Shown in pieces: positions 1 through 8,665 of a DNA stretch of 64,000 bases. Numbering within the stretch: the stretch's first letter is position 1; each line of letters opens with the position of its first letter. This stretch comes from JAPLJC01 sp052326585. Its GTDB lineage: Bacteria > Desulfobacterota > Desulfobaccia > Desulfobaccales > 0-14-0-80-60-11. The position numbers and the translations under genes were made by a program. The stretch is from NCBI GenBank assembly GCA_052326585.1, contig JBKQLU010000063.1, forward strand, positions 14,870 through 78,869, read 5' to 3'. The notes beneath the pieces were generated by a model, which made no database searches, was not told the origin of the DNA, and worked only from the letters and a program-made list of their open reading frames with translations.

Positions 1-444
1 TTGAATTTGCGAATCTGCGTGATCGACGGACAGGGGGGCGGCATCGGCGCCGCCCTGATCAAGCGCCTGAAAGAGGTATACCGGGAGGAGCACGAGGTCA
101 TTGCCCTGGGCACCAACGCGGTGGCCACCGCGCAGATGATGAAGGCCCGGGCCAACCGGGGCGCCAGCGGCGAAAATGCCATCGTCCGCACCGTGGCCAG
201 CGCCGACGTCATCCTGGGCTGCCTCTCCATCGTCCTGGCCAACGCCATGATGGGGGAAGTGACCCCGAAGATGGCCGCGGCCATCGCCTCGGCCCCGGCC
301 CCGAAGATTCTGCTGCCCTTGACCCAGGAGGCGGTGGAGATCGTCGGCCTGAGGCCGGAGCCCCTGCCCCATCTGCTGGAAGAGATCGTCAGCCACAAAC
401 TAAGGGAGATTATAAGATGTGTGAAGCCTCAGCCTACGTCGTGA
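1..444 (+). CDS. DUF3842 family protein
   Basis: A 147-residue protein whose N-terminus carries a nucleotide-binding-like glycine motif (VIDGQGGGIG, residues 7-16), which is the hallmark of the DUF3842 family; its biochemical role is unknown. The reading frame starts with TTG at the first base of the window, so the ribosome-binding site cannot be seen. Because the family normally begins only a few residues before this motif, the gene is probably complete or nearly so. Its last 28 bases overlap the start of the CooT-like gene, so the two are probably translationally coupled. The family call rests on motif recognition only. Confidence 0.75.
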   Translation: MNLRICVIDGQGGGIGAALIKRLKEVYREEHEVIALGTNAVATAQMMKARANRGASGENAIVRTVASADVILGCLSIVLANAMMGEVTPKMAAAIASAPAPKILLPLTQEAVEIVGLRPEPLPHLLEEIVSHKLREIIRCVKPQPTS

Positions 445-608
445 AAGATGGCCGGGAGGAACTGCTCCTCCAGGACGTGGACCTCATTGAACCGGATGGC
501 GACAACCTGCGCTTGGTGAACATCTTCGGGGAACAGAAGGTCCTGAAGGCCAAAATCCTTAGCCTCAACCTGGTGAACCACAAGGTCCTCCTGGTGGAGG
601 AGGGTTGA
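417..608 (+). CDS. CooT-like nickel-binding protein
   Basis: A 63-residue protein starting Met-Cys-Glu-Ala. It matches the CooT family (about 60-66 residues, small beta-rich fold) in length and in the invariant Cys2. In Rhodospirillum CooT, Cys2 takes part in Ni(II) binding and the protein helps mature the nickel carbon monoxide dehydrogenase. The ATG overlaps the DUF3842 gene by 28 bases. No CODH or acetyl-CoA synthase gene lies in the window, so a role in nickel delivery is inferred from the family alone. The final LLVEEG tail and overall size agree with the family. Confidence 0.8.
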   Translation: MCEASAYVVKDGREELLLQDVDLIEPDGDNLRLVNIFGEQKVLKAKILSLNLVNHKVLLVEEG

Positions 609-971
609 TAAGAAGGTTGGCGGTTTTCGGTTTTCGATAGAGTGAAGCTATCGGTTATTAGCTGTCAGATAGCAGAACAATCTGCAATTCTTCCCGCCCC
701 ACAGATAGGGGTCTAGGGCGGCAGGTTAGCACGCCTCGACCCGCCGGTTATATCCGTTCCCAGATTCCTCCCGGCTTTACCACCCTGGATTCATGATCTT
801 TTTCGGCTCTAATTTATCGTCCATCCGATAGAAGCCGGTTTGCAGTTCTGGAATAATCTGGCTGAATAACCCGGAAGCCGGGGAAAACTGCCGCGCCTGG
901 TAACAATGCGAATCTTTGGTCGTAGGGGAGGCAAAATGAGCCTATTTTCCGATAAATCGGAGAGGACCTAA
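609..971 (+). other. Intergenic leader before the DASS transporter
   Basis: No gene is supported in these 363 bases. The first 60 bases show weak 7-base periodicity (TTTTCGG, TTTTCGA and TAGCTGT units at 624-665) resembling the heptamer arrays elsewhere in the window. Around 697-745 there is potential secondary structure: CCCC 697-700 with GGGG 708-711, then GGCGG 717-721 with CCGCC 741-745. This could be a leader RNA for the transporter, but no known riboswitch class was recognised. Confidence 0.4.
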
Positions 972-2465
972 ATGGATGAAGACCTAGCAGCCGCAAGGGA
1001 AAGACCGGTCTTAGAAAAAATGCCGGCCACTGAAAAAACCGCAGAGAAAGAGGCGGTACAGTTAAAATCGAAAATTTTTGGCCTGGTATTGGCTTTTTCC
1101 ATCCTCCTGCTCTTTTATTTCGCTCCAACTTTTCCGGGATTAAAGCAACAGACCCAATCCGTACTGGGAATCTTCCTGTGGTTTATCGTAATTATGATTA
1201 GCGACGCCCTTCCCAACGCCATTGTTGGACTTACCTCTCCTCTGCTACTTGTCTTGTTTGCCAAAATGAAAATTCCCCAGGCCTTTAATGCCTTCAACAC
1301 GGATATTTTTTTCCTGGCGGCGGGGGCCTTCATAATTGCGGCAGTCATGATGGGCACTCCCTTGGGTAAGAGGATAACTCTTTCCGTCGCCTCGGTAATG
1401 AAGTCAAATCGGGTCATGCGAGTCATATTGGGGTTATCCCTGGCCGAGCTGGCGACCCACCCGGTTATCCCGGTGGTTAATGAAACCGCCTTGTTCCTTC
1501 CTATATGCAAGGGTATGGGAGCCATGATGGCCGGGCAGGGAGCCAGGCCGGAAATCAAAAGAATAAATACCGCGGTGCTCTATTTTATCGCCGGGATCCT
1601 GCCGCTTTTTATCGGCCCGCTGTTTCTGACCAGTCATTTCCCCAATCTAATCTTGGTAGGCTATCTGAAGGATACCCTGCATATAGATATATCCTGGGGC
1701 CGGTGGCTATGGCTCAATGTTCCTCTCTGGGGTTTGCTGCCCATAGCCTATCTTTACGTGGCCTGGTGGTTCCGTCTGCAGGGACTGGTCATCCCCGGAG
1801 CCGAAAAGGGGATTGTCGACATGAAGGCTGAGCTTGGCGCCATAACCTGGCCGGAAAAATGGGCCTTGATTTGCATATTGATTGGCATGTTCCTGTGGAT
1901 CACGGGTTGGATACAACCCGGCATGGCCGCCCTGGTAGTCTCATTTTTATTGTTTGTTCCGGGAGGTGGCATAGAATTCAAAATCATCAGCCGGCATATC
2001 TTATGGGATGTATTGATACTTCTTGGAGGGGCCATATCCTTAGGCACCGCCTTATACGAGTCCGGCGCCGTCAGTTGGCTCTCGGCTATTATTGTTGAGC
2101 CCATAAAAAGTCTGCATCTACCCGTGGTAATACTCTTTTTGATTCTGGCCTTTGGACTCCACATAGCCAGGGCCGGCATCGTCAGCGCCGTGGCGGCCGG
2201 CGCGGTATTCGTGCCGTTAGTGGCAGGGTTGGCCGCTGCCTTGGGTTACAATGTCCTGCCCTTCTCCTTGGTCATCATTAATTGTTTAAGTTACGCCTTT
2301 TTTCTCCCCATCTCCATAACGGCGTTTCTTATTGCCTGGAGCGCCTCGGGAACCTCAAGTTGGGAGGCCATTAAGTTCGGGGCCCCCCTGTCGATCATAG
2401 CCAACATATATGTCATCCTGGTGCAGCCAGCCTGGCTGAGCTTGATAGGCTATCCCTTAAGATGA
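972..2465 (+). CDS. DASS/SLC13-family anion symporter
   Basis: A 497-residue multi-pass inner-membrane protein with a hydrophilic N-terminal stretch of about 35 residues followed by roughly a dozen hydrophobic segments. The pattern fits the divalent anion:sodium symporter (SLC13/CitT-like) family. Visible family-like features are the paired hairpin segments, an Asn-Glu-Thr in the first repeat (PVVNETALFLP) and the late segment with Ser/Thr-rich turns. Such carriers import dicarboxylates, citrate, sulfate or sulfonates; the substrate cannot be read from the sequence. It lies 122 bases upstream of the AprA-like flavoprotein on the same strand, so it may bring in that enzyme's substrate. The ATG is preceded by a GAGAGGACC sequence. 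Confidence 0.8.
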   Translation: MDEDLAAARERPVLEKMPATEKTAEKEAVQLKSKIFGLVLAFSILLLFYFAPTFPGLKQQTQSVLGIFLWFIVIMISDALPNAIVGLTSPLLLVLFAKMKIPQAFNAFNTDIFFLAAGAFIIAAVMMGTPLGKRITLSVASVMKSNRVMRVILGLSLAELATHPVIPVVNETALFLPICKGMGAMMAGQGARPEIKRINTAVLYFIAGILPLFIGPLFLTSHFPNLILVGYLKDTLHIDISWGRWLWLNVPLWGLLPIAYLYVAWWFRLQGLVIPGAEKGIVDMKAELGAITWPEKWALICILIGMFLWITGWIQPGMAALVVSFLLFVPGGGIEFKIISRHILWDVLILLGGAISLGTALYESGAVSWLSAIIVEPIKSLHLPVVILFLILAFGLHIARAGIVSAVAAGAVFVPLVAGLAAALGYNVLPFSLVIINCLSYAFFLPISITAFLIAWSASGTSSWEAIKFGAPLSIIANIYVILVQPAWLSLIGYPLR

Positions 2466-2587
2466 AAAAATCAGGAAACTATTCATTAATAACTCCCGTG
2501 GGCTCATATATCGTGCAGCCGATAGAAAACGCTTTGCAATCCAGGGATAATTTATCTCAATAATCCTGCCACAGTAAGGAGAACGAG

Positions 2588-4339
2588 ATGGCCAAGGAAC
2601 TTCCCAAAGACTTACAGGACATCCCCACCGAGGTGATCGACACGGACCTCCTCATCGTGGGTGGGGGCAACGCCGGTTGCTTTGCGGCCATTGAGGCCAA
2701 AAAGCTGGCCCCCGAGCTCAAGGTCACCATCATGGAAAAGGCCCATATCAGCCGCAGCGGCGCCACGGCGGCCGGCATGGACGCCATCAACACTTACATC
2801 CCCGAGGGGAAGACCCCCGAGGACCTGGTGCGCTGGAGCCGCTCCCAGGTGGGGGGCGGGCCCATCCGGGAAGACCTGGCCCTGAGCAATGCCCAGAATC
2901 TCAACGAAGCGGTGGAGGACTTGGAAAGGTGGGGCCTGCCCATCCTCCGGGACGACGCCGGCAAGCCCCAGTACCGGGGTGGCTGGGACGTCTCCATTCA
3001 CGGGGAGCAGCTCAAGCCCATCATGGCCGAGAAGGCCATGGAGATGGGGGCCGAGGTCTACAACCGCATTCCCGCCACCGGGCTCCTGATGGACGGCGAC
3101 CGCTGCGTGGGGGCCATGGGGTTCGGGGTCAGGAACGGCAAGTTTTACGTCTTCCGGGCCCGGGCGGTCATCGTTTCGGCCGGGGGGGCCATCGGCCTCT
3201 ATAAATCGCACACCTCCGACGCCACCAGTTCCCACCATCAAGTCTGGGGGAGCCCTTTCAACGTGGGCAGCGCCTATGCCCTAGGCATCCGCCAGGGGGC
3301 GGAGATGACCTCTTTTGAGCAGAGGTGGGTGGCCACCCGCACCAAAGACTTCTGCGGACCGGTGGACACCATCTCGGTGGGCTACAAATCCATGCTCACC
3401 AACGCCAGGGGCGAGCGGATCTTGGAGAAGCATTACGCCCACTTGGGAGGCGATAAGGCGCCGCGCTATATCCGGGCCAACGCCCCCATGGAGGAGTGGC
3501 TGGCTGGCCGGGGTCCCTGCTATGCGGACACCACCCATCTGACCCCGGAACAAGTCAAGGAGATGAAGATCGATTACCTGAACGAGCGGCCGGCCTTCGT
3601 GCTCTTTCTGGCCTCCCGGGGCCAGGATATCACCAAGGACTCCATCGAGATCTACGGCAGCGATCCATACGTGGTGGGTGGCCATACCCAGAGCGGCTAC
3701 TGGGTGGATATGGAGCGCATGACCACGGTGCCCGGTCTGTTCGCCGCCGGGGAGAGCGCCGGGGGCAATCCCAACAAGTTCGTAGGCGGTTGCGCCGCCG
3801 AGGGCAAGCTGGCCGCGCGCGGGGCCCTGAAGTACCTGGCCGGGGTGACCCAGCCGGAGTTGGACCGGCAGCAGGTGGAACGGGAAAAGGAGCGGGTCTT
3901 TGCGCCGCTGCTGCGGGGTCCGGAGTTCGACGGGGTCTCCCCGACGGAGATGGAAGAGCGCATGCAGCGCCTCATGGATGAATATGCCGGCGGCACTACT
4001 CAGTTCTACCGGTGCAACGAGGAGCGCCTGGACTATGCCCTCAAACATCTCAAGATGCTGGAAGACCAGACCAGGTACCTTTATGCTAAGGACCTGCACG
4101 ACCTGATGGGCGCCCACGAGGTCATCGACCGCCTGGAGGTGGCCGAGGTCCTGGTGCACCATCTAAAATTCCGGAAAGAGACACGCTGGCAGGGTTGGCA
4201 GACCCGCTCCGATTACCCGGAGATGGACCCCAAGCTCGATTGCTTCGTAGAGTCCCGGCGCCAGAAAGAGACGGGCGAGATTGAGATGTTTACCCGTCCC
4301 TATGAACAACTGATCCCCGGGGACCGCTGCCAGCCATAG
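2588..4339 (+). CDS. AprA-like flavoprotein (fumarate reductase/APS reductase alpha superfamily)
   Basis: A 583-residue FAD protein of the succinate dehydrogenase/fumarate reductase flavoprotein superfamily, closest by eye to the alpha subunit of adenylylsulfate reductase. The dinucleotide motif VGGGNAG is at residues 24-30 and the isoalloxazine-region SRSGATAAG at 55-63. AprA-like landmarks include IREDL (93-97), a GAEM...QRWVATRTKD stretch with Arg251, GRGPCYADT (307-315), and His366 in a GGHTQSG segment. The superfamily's substrate Arg and His therefore seem to be kept. It is shorter than typical AprA (about 660). A strong AAGGAG precedes the ATG. It heads a tight operon with an AprB-like ferredoxin and HdrA, HdrC and HdrB. 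The substrate is unknown: APS/sulfite, fumarate/succinate or another acid are all possible. Confidence 0.85.
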   Translation: MAKELPKDLQDIPTEVIDTDLLIVGGGNAGCFAAIEAKKLAPELKVTIMEKAHISRSGATAAGMDAINTYIPEGKTPEDLVRWSRSQVGGGPIREDLALSNAQNLNEAVEDLERWGLPILRDDAGKPQYRGGWDVSIHGEQLKPIMAEKAMEMGAEVYNRIPATGLLMDGDRCVGAMGFGVRNGKFYVFRARAVIVSAGGAIGLYKSHTSDATSSHHQVWGSPFNVGSAYALGIRQGAEMTSFEQRWVATRTKDFCGPVDTISVGYKSMLTNARGERILEKHYAHLGGDKAPRYIRANAPMEEWLAGRGPCYADTTHLTPEQVKEMKIDYLNERPAFVLFLASRGQDITKDSIEIYGSDPYVVGGHTQSGYWVDMERMTTVPGLFAAGESAGGNPNKFVGGCAAEGKLAARGALKYLAGVTQPELDRQQVEREKERVFAPLLRGPEFDGVSPTEMEERMQRLMDEYAGGTTQFYRCNEERLDYALKHLKMLEDQTRYLYAKDLHDLMGAHEVIDRLEVAEVLVHHLKFRKETRWQGWQTRSDYPEMDPKLDCFVESRRQKETGEIEMFTRPYEQLIPGDRCQP

Positions 4340-4364
4340 ATACTATTCGCAAGGAGGAAGAGAG

Positions 4365-4685
4365 ATGCCACCCAGGGTTGACCGTGAGAAATGCGACGGC
4401 TGCAAGGCCGAAGAAGAACCGCTCTGTGCCCAGATTTGCCCCGGAGACCTGATGGTCCTGGGGGAAAACAAGAAAGCCTATTGTCAGGCGCCCCGGGACT
4501 GCTGGGACTGCATGTCCTGCACCAAGTCCTGCCCGGTGGGGGCCATCGAAAGCCGGACCCCCTATCAATTGGGTTACCATGTGGCCCGGCTTATCCCCAT
4601 GATGGGGACCAACACCATCACCTGGACCTGCATCGATATCAATGGCAAGGTGGAGCGGTTCCGCTACAAGAACCGCACGACGTAA
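4365..4685 (+). CDS. AprB-like 2x[4Fe-4S] ferredoxin subunit
   Basis: A 106-residue iron-sulfur protein resembling the beta subunit of adenylylsulfate reductase. It starts MPPRVDREKCDGC and has two Cys clusters: CDGC...C...CPGD near the N-terminus and CWDCMSCTKSCPVG in the middle. A short beta segment follows, ending in an RFRYKNRTT motif like that of AprB. Known AprB proteins carry a further 40-60 residue C-terminal tail that wraps around AprA; this protein stops before it. It would pass electrons between the flavin of the AprA-like subunit and the Hdr module. It lies 25 bases after the flavoprotein and 5 bases before the HdrA-like gene, with a GGAGG ribosome-binding site. Confidence 0.87.
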   Translation: MPPRVDREKCDGCKAEEEPLCAQICPGDLMVLGENKKAYCQAPRDCWDCMSCTKSCPVGAIESRTPYQLGYHVARLIPMMGTNTITWTCIDINGKVERFRYKNRTT

Positions 4686-4690
4686 AGGCA

Positions 4691-7069
4691 ATGTCTAAAA
4701 CCGCACCGAAAATCGCCGTGTTGCTGTGGGATTCCGGGGGGCGCCTGGCCACGGCCCTGGACCTGCAGGCCCTGGTGCAAAAGTTGGCCAGGGCCAAAGG
4801 GGTGGGGCGCGCCGAGAGCATTGGCGATCCGGGATTGCCGGCCTTCCGTGAGGCGTTGCAAGGAGACCTGGAAGCCGGGGTGATCGACCGGATTCTCTGG
4901 GTGGGGCGGTTCAGCGACGAGCAGAGAAAAGGTTTGCCGGCGGAGCTCAGCGCCTTCGGCTTGAACCCGTATCTCCACCACTGGTGCGATCTGGAAGAGC
5001 AGGGCCTCCTGCTGGCGGGCCTGGAGCCCGGGTTGAGAAACCGGAAGGCCGGCGTCCTCCTGGATATGGCCCTGGCCCGCACCCGGCTGCTGGAGCCCCT
5101 GGAACCTCTGGAGCTGCCGGCCACCGATGCCGTCCTCATCCTTGGAGCCGGGGTGGCGGGGCTTCATGCCGGAGCCTCTCTGGCAGAGCTGGGCAAACGC
5201 GTCTATCTGGTGGAAAAGGAGAGCGGCGCCGGTGGGAAAGTCGCTCTCCTGTCCCGATTCTTCCCCCGGCTCTGCGACCCCCACTGCGGCCTGCAATTTT
5301 GCCTGGATAAGCTGAGCGTCTCTTCTCTGGCGGAGTTCCATACCCTGTCCACCCTGGTGGCCCTGGAGGGGAGCCCCGGGAATTTTCAGGCCCGGATTCT
5401 TAAAAAGCCGCGCTATGTCCGGGAGGAAAAGTGTAACGGCTGCGGTGTCTGTCTGGCTGCCTGCCCGGTGGACCTGCCCGCCAGCCAGGTGCACCCCGAT
5501 GAGAAGTTTGCCCCCTTCCTGAAGTCAGCCCGGAAGGCCATCCACCCGGCTTACCCCATGCCTTTTCCGGCCGCCTTTGTGGTGGAGCGCCAACACTGCC
5601 CTCCCGAATGCCGGAAATGCGCCCTGGTCTGCCCCTCCGGGGCCGTGGATCTGGACCAGGCTCCCACGGAGACGGTCCTTGACGTGGGTGCGGTGCTGGT
5701 CACCACGGGCTGGGATCCTTACCCCATCTCCCAGGTGGCGGAATTCGGTTATCAGAGACATGCCCGGATAATCAGCAACCTGGAGATGGAGCAGCTTCTT
5801 GGCGCCGATCGCTTAGGCAGTCCCGGGGCTCTCCCAGGTTCCTCCTGGGAGGAAATGACGGAAATAGGCTTCATACAGTGCGTGGGCAGCCGGGATGAGC
5901 GGCACCTGCCGTACTGTTCCTCGGTCTGCTGCGCCGCCACCCTGAAACAGGCCGTGCAGATAAAAGAGAGGAACCCTCTGGCCAACTGTTACGTTTTTTA
6001 TATCGATATGCGCTCCCCGGGGTTCGACGAAGATCTTTACCGGCGCGCCAGGAACTTGGGCGTCGTGTTCAACCGGGAGATTCCCTCTGCAGTGGATCCG
6101 GACCCTGCCACCGGAAAGCTGGGACTGCGGGTCATCGACCCCTCTCTGAATAAACCGCTGCAGATCAATCTCGATCTCTTGGTATTGGCCGGGGGAATGG
6201 CTCCGTCCCACGGGACCCCGGACGTGGCCCAGGCCCTTAACTTACCCCAAAATTCCTATGGTTTTTTTGAGTCCCATTATCAATGCCATCCTGAGGAGAG
6301 CCAGAGAACCGGCATCTATGCAGCCGGATGCGCCCGGGAGCCCATGCAGGTCAGCCATGCCATCGAATCGGCCCACCTGGCCGCCATGAAGGCCTTAAAA
6401 TTTCTGGAGGGCCGGGTTCTCATCGAACCCACCTATCCGGTGGTGGACAAGACCAGGTGTGATCAGTGCAAGCGTTGCATGGAGGAGTGCCCTTTCGGGA
6501 GCTTCACTTTTGATGAGAAAAACTTCCCGACCCCGGATCTGGCCCGCTGCCGTCAATGCGGCAACTGCATGGGGCTGTGCCCCCTGGGGGTCATCTCCCT
6601 GCAGCATAACACCATCAAGCAGATGGCCGCCCAGGTGGAGGCATTCGACGTCTCCTTTATGGGAGATAATGAGCCGGTAGTCCTGGCCTTTCTCTGTCAA
6701 AACGACGCCTACCACCTGGCCCGGGGTGCGGTGGCCGCCGGCCTTGACATTCCGGCCAACGTCATCTTCCTCAAGGTTCCGTGCGCCGGGGCGGTGAATA
6801 ACGCCCTGGTGGCGGATGCCCTCTCTTTTGGCATTGATGGCGTCCTGATTGCCGGGTGCCCGGAGGATCAGTGCCATTACGTGCAGGGGAGCCAGTTGGT
6901 CCAGAAACGCAGCGGCGACTTGCGGGACAAACTGCAAAAGATGATGGTCGAACCGGAAAGGGTCCGCTTCGCCCACTTGGAAATACGGGATTCGGTAAAA
7001 TTCGTAAGCTTACTCCACTCCTATATTGGGGATCTCAAGGCCATGGGGCCCAATCCTTTTAAAATCTGA
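4691..7069 (+). CDS. HdrA/QmoB-like flavoprotein fused to an MvhD domain
   Basis: A 792-residue electron-transfer protein, started at the ATG 5 bases after the AprB-like gene. Order of parts: a 140-residue N-terminal region without Fe-S motifs; an FAD-binding fold (LILGAGVAGLHAG, about 149-161); an HdrA-type Cys group (RLCDPHCGLQFC, about 193-204); a [4Fe-4S] motif CNGCGVCLAACP; and further Cys-rich stretches (CPPECRKCALVCP). A two-cluster ferredoxin segment follows (CDQCKRCMEECP, then CRQCGNCMGLCP). The last 130 residues match the MvhD/FlpD domain (PCAG, then GCPEDQCHY). The order resembles QmoB of sulfate reducers, but here true HdrC and HdrB partners follow. In this family such proteins link an oxidoreductase to HdrBC and may bifurcate electrons. 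Confidence 0.88.
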   Translation: MSKTAPKIAVLLWDSGGRLATALDLQALVQKLARAKGVGRAESIGDPGLPAFREALQGDLEAGVIDRILWVGRFSDEQRKGLPAELSAFGLNPYLHHWCDLEEQGLLLAGLEPGLRNRKAGVLLDMALARTRLLEPLEPLELPATDAVLILGAGVAGLHAGASLAELGKRVYLVEKESGAGGKVALLSRFFPRLCDPHCGLQFCLDKLSVSSLAEFHTLSTLVALEGSPGNFQARILKKPRYVREEKCNGCGVCLAACPVDLPASQVHPDEKFAPFLKSARKAIHPAYPMPFPAAFVVERQHCPPECRKCALVCPSGAVDLDQAPTETVLDVGAVLVTTGWDPYPISQVAEFGYQRHARIISNLEMEQLLGADRLGSPGALPGSSWEEMTEIGFIQCVGSRDERHLPYCSSVCCAATLKQAVQIKERNPLANCYVFYIDMRSPGFDEDLYRRARNLGVVFNREIPSAVDPDPATGKLGLRVIDPSLNKPLQINLDLLVLAGGMAPSHGTPDVAQALNLPQNSYGFFESHYQCHPEESQRTGIYAAGCAREPMQVSHAIESAHLAAMKALKFLEGRVLIEPTYPVVDKTRCDQCKRCMEECPFGSFTFDEKNFPTPDLARCRQCGNCMGLCPLGVISLQHNTIKQMAAQVEAFDVSFMGDNEPVVLAFLCQNDAYHLARGAVAAGLDIPANVIFLKVPCAGAVNNALVADALSFGIDGVLIAGCPEDQCHYVQGSQLVQKRSGDLRDKLQKMMVEPERVRFAHLEIRDSVKFVSLLHSYIGDLKAMGPNPFKI

Positions 7070-7089
7070 AGACCCCGGCCGTAGAAAAT

Positions 7090-7659
7090 ATGGACAAAAA
7101 TTATCAACCCGAGTCATCCCTGGCGGCACGGCTTACTGCGGCCAGCCTGACCGTGTCCCGGTGTTTCCAGTGCCGCAAGTGCTCCGGCGGCTGTCCTTTG
7201 GTCTTTGCCATGGACCTGCTGCCGGACCAGGTCATCCGCCTGGCCTTACTGGGCCAGGAGAAGCAGGTCCTGGGCTGCCGCACCATTTGGGTCTGCTCCG
7301 GCTGCGAGACCTGCACCACCCGCTGCCCCAACGGCATCGACATTGCCGGGGTGATAGATTGGCTGAAGGAAGAGGCCTTAAAGCAGGGGGAAATTACACC
7401 CCAGCCGCTGGTGGCCGCCTTTCACCGCTATTTTCTGGAAAGTATCCGCCAGGCCGGCGGGCGCCTCCCGGAAGTGCGGCTGCTGCGGCGCTACGGACTC
7501 TTCAAGCTCTGGCGCCAACCTGATCTGTGGGAGCTGGCGGGCAACCTGAAGCTGGGCCTGAAGCTCTTGAAGAGGGGACGGCTGCGCCTCGCCGGGCCCG
7601 AGCCGCTCAAGAGCCGGGCGGAAATTGACCAGATCTTTAAGCAGGCTGAGTGCAAATGA
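7090..7659 (+). CDS. hdrC: HdrC-like heterodisulfide reductase iron-sulfur subunit
   Basis: A 189-residue soluble protein with two classical [4Fe-4S] motifs, CFQCRKCSGGCP and CSGCETCTTRCP, in the first half, followed by a helical C-terminal half. This is the HdrC architecture, without the membrane domain found in QmoC or DsrM-type proteins. Its role is to carry electrons between HdrA and the HdrB active site. It starts 20 bases after the HdrA-like gene, and its TGA overlaps the start of hdrB in an ATGA junction, so the operon is tightly coupled. Confidence 0.9.
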   Translation: MDKNYQPESSLAARLTAASLTVSRCFQCRKCSGGCPLVFAMDLLPDQVIRLALLGQEKQVLGCRTIWVCSGCETCTTRCPNGIDIAGVIDWLKEEALKQGEITPQPLVAAFHRYFLESIRQAGGRLPEVRLLRRYGLFKLWRQPDLWELAGNLKLGLKLLKRGRLRLAGPEPLKSRAEIDQIFKQAECK

Positions 7660-8513
7660 CCAGGAAAGTAACCTATTATCCCGGCTGCTCCCTGGAAGGC
7701 ACGGCCCTGGATTACGCGGCCTCCATCGCCGGGGTCACCCCTCTCCTGGACCTGGAGCTGGCGGAGCTTGCGGATTGGAACTGTTGCGGGGCCTCCTCGG
7801 CGCACAGCGTTAACCAGAATCTGGCCCTGGCCCTGCCAGCCCGGAACCTGGCCCTGGCAGAGAAGGCCGGGCAAGATCTGGTGGTCCCCTGCGCCCTCTG
7901 TTTCAACCGCCTGAAGGTGGCGGAAAAGGCCCTCAAGGGCGACGCGGGGGCGCGGCTCGGGGTCTCCTTTAAGGGGACCATCAAGGTCTGGGACCTCCTG
8001 GATTACCTCACCCAGGACGTCTTCTTGGCGGCCCTGGCCGAGAAGGTAGTGAAGCCCCTGCAGGGCCTGGCGGGCGTGGGCTATTATGGCTGTCTGGCGG
8101 CCCGGCCTCCGGCAGTAACGGACAAGAAAGATTACGAGAATCCCCAAAACCTGGAGCGCCTGCTCACGACCCTGGGCGCCAGCCCCCGGGACTGGTCCTT
8201 CAAGACAGATTGCTGCGGCGCCGGATTGGCGGTGGCCCGCCCGGACATCATCGATACGCTGGTTGAGCGCCTTTATGATCGGGCCCTGGCCGCGGGCGCG
8301 GCATGCATCGTGGTTTCCTGCCAGATGTGCCAGGCTAACCTGGACCTGTCCCAGAAGCGCATCTCCAGGAAGGCCGGGCGGGACTATTACCTGCCGGTCT
8401 TTTATTTTACCGAACTCATTGGCCTGGCTCTGGGTCACCCCCAGGTAAGAGACTGGCTGAAACGACATCTGGTGGACCCCAGACCGCTGCTGGATCAGAT
8501 AGGATTGTGGTGA
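7656..8513 (+). CDS. hdrB: HdrB-like heterodisulfide reductase subunit
   Basis: A 285-residue protein with the duplicated CCG domain of HdrB/GlpC-type proteins. The first copy begins YYPGCS and has NCCGASS, then PCALCFNR. The second has a central YGC, DCCGAG, then SCQMCQANL. In methanogen HdrB these cysteines hold the noncubane [4Fe-4S] clusters that cleave heterodisulfides, so a thiol/disulfide substrate or its equivalent is plausible here. The ATG lies in an ATGA overlap with hdrC; a GTG two codons upstream is an alternative start. It is the last gene of the AprA-like/Hdr operon and is followed by a Crp-family regulator. Confidence 0.9.
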   Translation: MTRKVTYYPGCSLEGTALDYAASIAGVTPLLDLELAELADWNCCGASSAHSVNQNLALALPARNLALAEKAGQDLVVPCALCFNRLKVAEKALKGDAGARLGVSFKGTIKVWDLLDYLTQDVFLAALAEKVVKPLQGLAGVGYYGCLAARPPAVTDKKDYENPQNLERLLTTLGASPRDWSFKTDCCGAGLAVARPDIIDTLVERLYDRALAAGAACIVVSCQMCQANLDLSQKRISRKAGRDYYLPVFYFTELIGLALGHPQVRDWLKRHLVDPRPLLDQIGLW

Positions 8514-8665
8514 GGCCTCCGGCTCCCCGCCCCTGACAGGCTGGCTACACCGCCTGCCATCCCTTTTAGAGTCCTCCTTAACCACCCCGGAGCGGGCCGA
8601 TCCTTGGCGCGGCCATGATGACCTGCTATAATTATGATTAATCGCCGGTCACCGAGGGGTAGTCC

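Noticed and set aside
814..1128. A minus-strand frame before the DASS gene
   Set aside because: It overlaps the transporter start, has no motifs and has no convincing ribosome-binding site.
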